A DNA stretch of 54,651 nt from assembly GCF_011038795.1 (NCBI RefSeq), contig NZ_JAAKDU010000013.1:1-54651 (forward strand), given 5' to 3'. This DNA is from Streptococcus tangpeifui. GTDB taxonomy: Bacteria > Bacillota > Bacilli > Lactobacillales > Streptococcaceae. The notes under the pieces were generated by a model, which had not been told where the DNA came from, ran no database searches, and saw only the letters and a program-made list of their open reading frames with translations. Numbering within the stretch: position 1 is the stretch's first letter; each line of letters starts with the position of its first letter. This document shows positions 8,511 through 16,500 of the stretch, one piece after another. The translations under genes and the position numbers were made by a program.

Positions 8511-8814
8511 TGGTACAGTTTTGGTTTATGTTGAATTTTTAATGATAGGGGACTTTTGCTTATGAATAGTGTTGTATTATCTGTGATTCATAGACTATGT
8601 CACTGATAGAATCAAGAGCTTCTGAAAATTTTGTCAAGGGTTAGCAAAAAATTTTGAATATATTATCTTTAATTAGTGATAAATAAGCCGGTTTTACTAG
8701 GTTGTGCTATACATAGCCTTAGGAGATGCTGGTCAAGTTTAGATAACAGTCGAATAAATTTTTTAATGAGTTCAACAAGCTTGTAGGGAAAAATTTAATT
8801 TCTGCAAAACGGTT

Positions 8815-8843
8815 GACATAGTAACGGTCTTGTGTTAAATTAA
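8815..8843 (+). promoter_or_regulatory. scrA promoter
   Basis: TTGACA (8815-8820), 17-base spacer, TAAATT (8838-8843). It is the best-matching -35 in the sucrose region. Confidence 0.75.
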
Positions 8844-8853
8844 GAATTGTAAA

Positions 8854-8881
8854 AAAGCGTTTTCAAAAATTGAAAGCTTTT
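8854..8881 (+). promoter_or_regulatory. Operator / cre-like site downstream of the scrA start point
   Basis: AAAAAGCGTTTTCA (8854-8867) matches 12 of 14 positions of the CcpA cre consensus. The larger imperfect inverted repeat AAGC-TTTCAA / TTGAAA-GCTT spans 8857-8881. Position just after the predicted transcription start suits repression by ScrR or CcpA; which one binds is not determined. Confidence 0.5.
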
Positions 8882-8910
8882 ATCTTATTAAATTTTAAAG
8901 GAGTTACGCA

Positions 8911-10875
8911 ATGGATTATGCTAAAGTAGCTGCCGACGTTATTAAAGCGGTCGGTAAAGATAATCTTGTCGCTGGTGCCCACTGTGCCACTCGTCTGCGC
9001 CTTGTTTTAAAAGACGATACGAAGGTTGACCAAGAGGCTCTTGATAACAATCCCGATGTCAAAGGGACTTTCAAAATGGATGGCCAATATCAGGTTATTA
9101 TTGGTGCTGGTGACGTTAACCATGTTTATGCCGAGTTGATTAAACAAACTGGCTTGCAGGAAGTTTCTACCGAAGAGGTTAAGAAAATTGCAGCAGAAGG
9201 ACATAAGCAAAACCCAATTATGGCCTTTATTAAAGTTCTGTCTGAAATTTTTGTACCTATTATCCCAGCTCTTGTTGCCGGCGGTCTCTTGATGGCGGTC
9301 AATAACATCTTTAAGTCAGAAGGATTGTTTGGATCACAATCATTGATTGCCCAATACCCGCAAGTTTCCGGTATTTCTGATATGCTGACTGTCTTGTCGG
9401 ATGCTCCATTTATCTATATGCCGGTCTTGCTTGGTATCTCAACTGCTAAACGTTTTGGCGGTAACCAGTTCCTTGGAGCTGCTCTTGGACTCATGATGAG
9501 TTCGCAAGAGCTTAATGAAGCTGTGGTGAAGGCAGCTGGAACGTCACTGAATTGGAATTTCTTTGGCTGGACACTTCATGCACAGCAATATACTTCACAA
9601 GTTATTCCAGCGATTATCGCCGTTTGGGTTATGTGTATCATTGAAAAATGGTTCCACAAACACTTGCATTCAGCAGTTGACTTTACCTTTACACCGCTTT
9701 TCACAATGATTATCTCAGGTTTCTTGACCTTTGCCATCATTGGTCCGGTCTTTGGTCAAGTTTCTGACTGGGTAGCCAATGGTTTGGTTTGGTTATATGA
9801 TACCTTAGGCTTCTTGGGTATGGGTATCTTTGGTGCTTTCTATACGCCAATCGTTGTTACGGGACTTCACCAATCCTTCCCAGCCTTCGAAACAATCCTG
9901 CTTAATTCCTATAAAGCTGGTCATGGCTCAGGGGACTTTATCTTCGTTGTGGCCTCAATGGCCAATATGGCACAGGCCGCTGCAGCTTTTGCTATCTTTG
10001 CCTTGACTAAGAATTCTAAAACTAAGGGGCTTTCAAGTTCAGCTGGTGTTTCAGCTCTTCTTGGTATTACAGAACCAGCAGTCTTTGGGGTTAACTTGAA
10101 ATACCGTTTCCCATTCTTCTGTGCCTTGGTAGGTTCGGCTATTGCAGCAGCCATTGCTGGTCTTTTACGAGTTATTGCTGTATCATTAGGCTCGGCTGGT
10201 GTCCTTGGTCTTATCTCTATCACCCCTAAATCAATTCCTTTCTATTTGGTCTGTGAAGCGATTTCCTTCGTTATTGCTTTTCTGATCACTTACTACTATG
10301 GTAAGACTAAGGAAGCCAAGGTCTTTGAAGCAGAAGCGGCTGTGGCTGCTGCCGAAGCAGATGTCGAAGTACACGGTCTTGATGAAGCCTCCGGCAATGA
10401 ACAAGCAGCCAAAACAGAAGTTTCTGAAGAAACCATTTACGCTCCCCTTGATGGTCAAGTTGTTGAACTGTCTTCTGTCAATGACCCTGTCTTCTCATCA
10501 GGGGCTATGGGTAAAGGTGTCGCTATTAAACCTAATGGCAATACGATTGTATCGCCGGTTGATGGCATTGTACAAATTGCTTTTGAAACTGGCCATGCCT
10601 ATGGTTTGAAATCAGATCAAGGAGCTGAAGTTCTTATTCATATCGGTATTGATACTGTCTCAATGGATGGTAAAGGTTTTGAGCAAAAGGTCAAAGCCAA
10701 TCAAGCTATTAAGAAGGGTGACGTTCTTGGAACATTTGATGCAGCAGCTATTGCAGCAGCGGGTCTGGAAGACACGACAATGGTTATCGTAACCAACTCT
10801 GCGGATTATACAGACGTTACTCCGGTAGCCTCAGGTGCTGTTACGGCTGGTGCTGATTTGCTTGAAGTAAAATAA
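8911..10875 (+). CDS. scrA: PTS sucrose-specific EIIBCA
   Basis: Membrane permease that takes up sucrose and phosphorylates it to sucrose-6-phosphate. All three PTS domains are on one 654-residue chain. EIIB is at about 1-85 with phospho-Cys25 in [14 protein letters not shown] is at about 105-460, a multi-span membrane domain containing GITEPAVFG. After an Ala/Glu-rich linker, EIIA is at about 505-654, with the phosphohistidine His577 in LIHIGIDTV and a supporting His562. The BCA order is that of streptococcal ScrA. It is divergent from scrB and followed by its own terminator. The start has AAAGGAG upstream. Confidence 0.96.
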   Translation: MDYAKVAADVIKAVGKDNLVAGAHCATRLRLVLKDDTKVDQEALDNNPDVKGTFKMDGQYQVIIGAGDVNHVYAELIKQTGLQEVSTEEVKKIAAEGHKQNPIMAFIKVLSEIFVPIIPALVAGGLLMAVNNIFKSEGLFGSQSLIAQYPQVSGISDMLTVLSDAPFIYMPVLLGISTAKRFGGNQFLGAALGLMMSSQELNEAVVKAAGTSLNWNFFGWTLHAQQYTSQVIPAIIAVWVMCIIEKWFHKHLHSAVDFTFTPLFTMIISGFLTFAIIGPVFGQVSDWVANGLVWLYDTLGFLGMGIFGAFYTPIVVTGLHQSFPAFETILLNSYKAGHGSGDFIFVVASMANMAQAAAAFAIFALTKNSKTKGLSSSAGVSALLGITEPAVFGVNLKYRFPFFCALVGSAIAAAIAGLLRVIAVSLGSAGVLGLISITPKSIPFYLVCEAISFVIAFLITYYYGKTKEAKVFEAEAAVAAAEADVEVHGLDEASGNEQAAKTEVSEETIYAPLDGQVVELSSVNDPVFSSGAMGKGVAIKPNGNTIVSPVDGIVQIAFETGHAYGLKSDQGAEVLIHIGIDTVSMDGKGFEQKVKANQAIKKGDVLGTFDAAAIAAAGLEDTTMVIVTNSADYTDVTPVASGAVTAGADLLEVK

Positions 10876-10891
10876 GTTTTTGGTATATTCT

Positions 10892-10924
10892 AAAGGGAGT
10901 GAGATTTCGGTCTTGGTCCCTTTT
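10892..10924 (+). terminator. scrA terminator
   Basis: AAAGGGA (10892-10898) pairs with TCCCTTT (10917-10923), followed by T residues. Confidence 0.65.
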
Positions 10925-10975
10925 GTTTGCTGTTCAAAAACTCCTTTTATTGGGCAGGAAACCTTGGGATTTCCA

Positions 10976-11004
10976 TTGATTTATGCTCTTGAATTTTTTA
11001 TAAT
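10976..11004 (+). promoter_or_regulatory. scrK promoter
   Basis: TTGATT (10976-10981), 17-base spacer, TATAAT (10999-11004). Confidence 0.7.
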
Positions 11005-11039
11005 GAAAAGGAATAGATTGGTAAAGAAAGGAAAAAATA

Positions 11040-11927
11040 ATGACTAAATTATATGGAAGTGTGGAAGCAGGCGGGACCAAGTTTGTCTGTGCTGTCGGCG
11101 ATGAAAATTTTCAGGTCGTCGAAAAAGTGCAGTTCCCAACGACGACACCCTATGAAACCATTGATAAGACGGTAGGATTTTTTAAAAAATTTGAAGCTGA
11201 CTTGCAAGGAATTGCCATCGGCTCATTTGGACCTGTTGATATTGACGAAAATTCGAAAACCTATGGCTATATCACCAAGACCCCTAAGCCTAATTGGTCA
11301 AATGTAGATTTGGTTGGCTTGATTGCTAAAGAATTCAAGGTTCCTTTCTATTTTACGACAGATGTCAATTCATCGGCTTATGGTGAAGCTATGGTTCGCC
11401 AAGGGGTTGAAAATCTGGTTTATTACACCATCGGAACGGGTATCGGCGCTGGGGCTATCCAACGCGGAGAATTTGTTGGTGGTGCTGGTCATACAGAGGC
11501 TGGCCATGTTTACGTTGCCCTGCACCCCAGCGATGTGGCTAATGAATTCCACGGAACCTGTCCTTTCCATAATGGCTGTTTGGAGGGGTTAGCGGCTGGT
11601 CCTTCACTGGAAGCCCGCACAGGAATTCGGGGCGAGCTGATTGAACAGCATTCAGATGTTTGGGATATTCAGGCTTACTATATCGCCCAAGCTGCTGTTC
11701 AAGCAACCCTTCTTTACCGTCCAGATGTGATTGTCTTTGGCGGTGGTGTGATGGCTCAAGAGCACATGTTACGCCGGGTGCGTGAGAAATTTACGAATCT
11801 GCTCAATGATTATCTTCCTGTTCCGCCTGTTGAAGATTATATTGTCACACCAGCTGTATCTGGTAATGGCTCAGCTACTATCGGTAATTTTGCCTTAGCG
11901 AAAAAGGTCGCAGAGCGTTTTGATTAG
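11040..11927 (+). CDS. scrK: Fructokinase (ROK family)
   Basis: Phosphorylates the fructose released by ScrB to fructose-6-phosphate. The 295-residue protein has the ROK hallmarks: the N-terminal phosphate loop YGSVEAGGTKFVCAVG, the catalytic Asp in TTDVNSSAYGE, and GTGIGAGAI. The zinc-binding ROK cluster follows as GGAGHTEAGHVYV with CPFHNGCLEG. It has its own promoter and a strong terminator, yet sits directly after scrA and belongs to the same pathway. Confidence 0.94.
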   Translation: MTKLYGSVEAGGTKFVCAVGDENFQVVEKVQFPTTTPYETIDKTVGFFKKFEADLQGIAIGSFGPVDIDENSKTYGYITKTPKPNWSNVDLVGLIAKEFKVPFYFTTDVNSSAYGEAMVRQGVENLVYYTIGTGIGAGAIQRGEFVGGAGHTEAGHVYVALHPSDVANEFHGTCPFHNGCLEGLAAGPSLEARTGIRGELIEQHSDVWDIQAYYIAQAAVQATLLYRPDVIVFGGGVMAQEHMLRRVREKFTNLLNDYLPVPPVEDYIVTPAVSGNGSATIGNFALAKKVAERFD

Positions 11928-11939
11928 TAAAGTAATAAT

Positions 11940-11988
11940 AGTGAATAGGTGCTAGATCGTTGCTGGTCTCTTCCTATTCACTTTTTTT
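11940..11988 (+). terminator. scrK terminator
   Basis: A perfect 10-bp stem AGTGAATAGG / CCTATTCACT followed by seven T. Confidence 0.85.
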
Positions 11989-12036
11989 CTTTTGGGAAAA
12001 ATGTTAGAATGGCAGTAAAAACGGAGGAAAACAGCC

Positions 12037-12984
12037 ATGGCAGAACCATTATTTTTAAAGGCTAGTATGCATGATAAAATTTGGGGTGGGACAAGACTGA
12101 GAGATGTCTATGGTTATGATATCCCGACAGAAACAACCGGAGAATATTGGGCTATTTCCGGTCACCCTCATGGGGTTTCCATTATTGAAAACGGCTCTCT
12201 GGCTGATCAGGGTCTGGATCGGGTTTATCGAGAGAGGCCCGAGCTCTTTGGCAATCCATCCAGTCCGGTTTTTCCACTCTTAACGAAGATTTTAGATGCT
12301 AATGATTGGCTCAGTGTTCAAGTTCACCCTGACGATGCTTATGCTCAGGAACATGAGGGGGAGTTAGGAAAAACTGAGTGTTGGTATATTCTGACTGCTG
12401 ATGAGGGAGCGGAAATTATCTACGGACATACCGCTCAGAGTCGTCAGGAATTAGCAGAGCGGATTGAAGCTGGAGACTGGGATCAACTCTTAACAAGAGT
12501 ACCTGTCAAAGCTGGCGATTTTTTCTATGTTCCAAGCGGCACGATGCATGCTATTGGTAAGGGAATTATGGTGTTGGAAACACAGCAATCCAGTGATACA
12601 ACTTATCGGGTTTATGATTTTGACCGTCCTGATGCGTCAGGGAACTTGCGCCCTCTGCATATTCAGCAGTCCATTGATGTCATGACGATTGGTCAACCGC
12701 AAAATTCCCACCCTGCCACTTTAAAAACGGGTGACTTAACCTCAACCTTGCTGGTAGCTAATGAATTCTTTACGGTCTATAAGTGGGAGGTTGTTGGTCA
12801 GACTTATTTTGAAGCTGCTGCTCCTTACTATCTTGTTAGTGTCATTGATGGTCAGGGACAGATTAGGATTGCTGATCAGTCCTATCCATTGGAGAAAGGG
12901 CAACATTTTATCCTGCCTAATACCGTTAGAAATTGGGAAATGTCTGGGGATTTATCTATGATTGTCAGTCATATAACGGATTAA
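12037..12984 (+). CDS. manA: Mannose-6-phosphate isomerase, class I
   Basis: Interconverts mannose-6-phosphate and fructose-6-phosphate and so joins mannose to the same hexose-phosphate pool as the sucrose genes. The 315-residue protein has the zinc-site motifs of type I isomerases: QVHPDD, the Glu in KTECWYI, and the His in PSGTMHAIGKG. The substrate-site segment TYRVYDFDR is also present. A TG-extended -10 (TAGAAT, 12005-12010) lies about 27 bases upstream. In related genomes this gene closes the sucrose block next to secA; here the large adhesin gene intervenes. Confidence 0.94.
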   Translation: MAEPLFLKASMHDKIWGGTRLRDVYGYDIPTETTGEYWAISGHPHGVSIIENGSLADQGLDRVYRERPELFGNPSSPVFPLLTKILDANDWLSVQVHPDDAYAQEHEGELGKTECWYILTADEGAEIIYGHTAQSRQELAERIEAGDWDQLLTRVPVKAGDFFYVPSGTMHAIGKGIMVLETQQSSDTTYRVYDFDRPDASGNLRPLHIQQSIDVMTIGQPQNSHPATLKTGDLTSTLLVANEFFTVYKWEVVGQTYFEAAAPYYLVSVIDGQGQIRIADQSYPLEKGQHFILPNTVRNWEMSGDLSMIVSHITD

Positions 12985-12990
12985 TAAAGC

Positions 12991-13026
12991 AAATCAAGGA
13001 GCAGCGACAGGCTCCTTGATTTTTTT
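12991..13026 (+). terminator. manA terminator
   Basis: ATCAAGGAGC / GCTCCTTGAT stem with a T-run of six. Confidence 0.85.
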
Positions 13027-13045
13027 GATTAGTGACTTTTAGTCC

Positions 13046-13294
13046 GTCTCGCGTCCTTTGGTGCGAGACAAAAAACACTCATTTGGCAAGTGATCATATT
13101 AGGTTGTGATGCTATTTTTGAAGCTGTATAGGTGTTAAATTCTAAAAAATATAGGACGTAGTCAAGCGGAGAAAGTGAGCAAGATAAAAAGCAGAATTCT
13201 CAGAGTAAGTTCTAGGCTTCAGATCAGCAGAATTTAGTCTGAGAAAAGTACCTCATCTCAACAGAATTTAGTCTTAGGCTAAGTTCTGTTTTTG
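13046..13294 (+). other. Stem-loops and short repeats between manA and the adhesin
   Basis: The 12985-13513 gap has no ORF. After the manA terminator, GTCTCGC / GCGAGAC forms a stem at 13046-13069. CAGAATTTAGTCT occurs at about 13229 and 13262. The second copy is part of a hairpin AACAGAATTTAG / CTAAGTTCTGTT (13260-13290) followed by TTT, which is terminator-like. Confidence 0.45.
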
Positions 13295-13446
13295 GTTAGA
13301 ATGCAGTCGTAACGAGGTCATGGTATTGCCTTCCTGTCAAAGAGTGGACAGTAAAACGACCGATAAAATAAAAATAATTAAAAACATTACATTTAGGTTG
13401 CAATTATTTTTCTTAAGCTTTATAATTAGAGTGATTGTGCTTGCTT

Positions 13447-13477
13447 TTGACAATAGATGTTTAAAAGTGTTTATAAT
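13447..13477 (+). promoter_or_regulatory. Adhesin promoter
   Basis: TTGACA (13447-13452), 19-base spacer, TATAAT (13472-13477). It overlaps the upstream in-frame ATG at 13457, which argues for the start at 13514. Confidence 0.6.
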
Positions 13478-13513
13478 CAACATAAAATCTTTAGAGAGGG
13501 ATGGATACATTCT

Positions 13514-16500
13514 ATGAAACCTAAGCCTAGGAAATCTAAGTATTCTATTCAAAGGAAAGAATACTTTTCTATTCGTAAGTTTAAGTTTGGCGCAGCTTCG
13601 GCCTTGATTGGGGTCAGTTTGTTCGCTACAGGTAGCGTTCTCGCTGAAGAGCAGCCCCAAACTCAGTCTACAGTCGTAGCTGTTCAGTCTTCGGAAGGGT
13701 CAGCCGGTCAGTCGGTTGGTTCGGATCAAGCAGTGACGCCAACACAGGATGCTGGTGTTAGCAATAGCACTGGTGAAAGTCAGGCGAGCCTATCAAGGGA
13801 GAATAATAGTCTGGCAGAAACGTCACAAAATGCAGAACAAACTACCGATAATGATCCAACTGCTGATCACTCGCAAGTAAGCGAGGGCTCACAATCAAAT
13901 AGCCACGTTAGTGATTCGGCTAGAGTGAATGCTGCAGGGCAGAATGCCTATGTTTTTTATAAGGTACGTTATGTTGAGCAAGGAGCTGATGGTTCCGAAA
14001 CGACGATTGCTCAGACACCAGCTAAATCCTTGGTGATTCCTGCTGATGATTTGGCTGATAAAATTGTGACTGAAACAGCCAACTTAAATCAACTAGGCTT
14101 ATCAGGTTATGCTTTAGCTCCAAATCAAGCTGATACGCAAGCTGTTGCAGCTTTAGAACTTCAAAAGTCCAAGTATGTAACGTTCTATGTTCAAAAGACT
14201 GCTAATCAGGTGACAGCTGCAGCAAGTAATGGGCAGACTTCTGCACAGCATCATAGTAGGCAAATTGCTACTGAACAGCGTGGTGGTCAAGCTCAAAGCA
14301 CCCTTGGTGTGACTATTGGCCGTGACTATCAATCGCTGAATGAAGCGAGCAGTATCCGTCCCATTGCTATCACAGCGACCCAATCTGGTCAGGCGATTGA
14401 TCTTGTCCTTATGGGCAATGTTGATGAAGATGAGGAGGAAACATCAGATAGTAAGGCAGCACAGGCAGAGTTGTCCTTTAGTTATACTAAAGAAGGGACA
14501 GCTGAAGTAGTTGATGGGCTGCCTGCCGGCCTCTTCTATGATGCTGAAAGTGGCCAATTAACGGGGGCAGTCCTCCAATCTGGTCAGTATACAATTAAAG
14601 CTACTGTGCAAGCCGCTGATGGGGCTACAGCCAGCAAGACTATTGATCTGGATGTTAATGCGCTGCCTAAGAGTGATCAGGCTGTTTTTTCTGGTCGTAA
14701 AATTTCTGGTATTGCCGTTAATGGTGGAATTAATGCGGTCTCAACTAAATTTAGCTACAGTGCAACGATTCAGGGAGAAACCGTTACTAAGGATGGTCTG
14801 CCAGAAGGCCTAGTGTATGATTCATCCACTGGTAAAATTGAAGGGCAGGTTGCTCAGGCCGGCAGCTATACTATTTTGTCGCAGGCTAGTGTTGAAGCAA
14901 CAAACCCTGACGGTACCTATGTTGGTTCAGGTGCTGTAACTTATGTAACAGAAAGCCATTTATATGTAGCTGAACAAAATGGTCCTGGTCTGCCATCTGT
15001 TTCGCTTACGGCTAATCCGATAAATGCATCAGCCGTGTCTGCTCAGCCAACCCAATCGGGCGGCTCTGTATTTAGGGCTGTAGCTGGTGAAAATCCTGTG
15101 GGTACCGTTCATCTGGGCGACAATGCAACACCATCCAACAATCATGATACCGCTATTGGTTACTATGCAGAAACCAATGTTGATTTGGATAATAAGGGCG
15201 GTGCAGTTGCTCTTGGTACTTATACAAAAGCCAACGGTGAAAATGCGATTGCTATTGGTAATACTGCCAATGCTGGCGCTAATTCAGCCATTGCCCTCGG
15301 TGGTAAAGCAAGCGGTGTCGGCGCAATAAATATTGGTTATACAGCTTCTGCCGATGCCGATTCAAGTGTTAGTGTGGGCTACTATGCCAATGCCAAAGCG
15401 GCCAACAGTATAGCGCTTGGTACCCAAGCTAAATCGAAAGCGATTCTTTCCTCAGCAGTTGGTCCTTCAGCTGAATCTACTTATTATAATTCTGTTGCTC
15501 TTGGTGCATATTCTAGAACAGATTCAGAAGCAACCGCAGAGAATGAAGCAACTGTCAATAATATTACTTATTCCGGTTTTGCCGGTCAGGTGAAAGCTGA
15601 TGGCGATCAGGTTTCAGTTGGTTATAAAGATAAAGAACGTCAAATCAAAAATGTTGCAGCGGGAGCTATTTCTGAAAGTTCCACAGATGCTGTCAACGGT
15701 TCGCAATTGTACCTTCTGACCAGAGATTATCATTGGATTGCTACATCCGGTACTGCTGGAACAGGTACGCAAAATCAAGTGAACGATACCAATGTTGCCC
15801 CTGATGCTCAGCAGGTTCATGGTGGTGATACCATTACCTTCCGCGCAGGAAACGGTCTTAATATTGAGCAGAATGGCAATGTCTTCACCTATTCAATTAA
15901 TACTCAGAAACCTAAGCTCGAGATTACACCGGGTGAAAATGGTACCTACACGGTTAAATACACTGATGCCTTTGGACAAGAAGCTTCGGCACAATTTACT
16001 GTTAATACTATTAAAGGTGAAAAAGGTGACAAAGGCGATACCGGAGCCGCAGGTCGCGATGGCGTAGATGGTAAAGCAGGCGCCGCGGGTTACGTCAATG
16101 TCGTCGATAACCACGATGGCACCAAGACGATCACCACAGGAACCGATACTAACGGTGATGGTGTGGTCTCAGAAGATGAAAAGAGCCGTGTCACTGTTTC
16201 CGATGGAGCCCAAGGAGCCAAAGGTGATAAAGGCGATACCGGAGCTGCAGGTCGAGATGGCCGAGATGGCGTAGATGGCAAAGACGGTAAAGCAGGTGCC
16301 GCCGGTTTCGTCGATGTTGTGGATAACCACAACGGCACCAAGACGATTACGACTGGTACGGATACCAACGGTGATGGCATCGTTTCTGACGATGAAAAGA
16401 GCAGCGTGACGGTTTCCGATGGAGCCCAAGGCGCTAAAGGCGACAAGGGAGATAAAGGCGCTAAAGGAGATACTGGAGCTGCCGGTCGCGATGGCCGTGA

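Noticed and set aside
8610..8624. CodY-box-like half site in the scr gap
   Set aside because: Only about 12 of 15 positions match, with the left arm poor, and it is far from both promoters.
13457..13513. Upstream in-frame ATG for the adhesin
   Set aside because: It lies inside the predicted promoter and has no ribosome site; 13514 gives a standard YSIRK signal peptide start.
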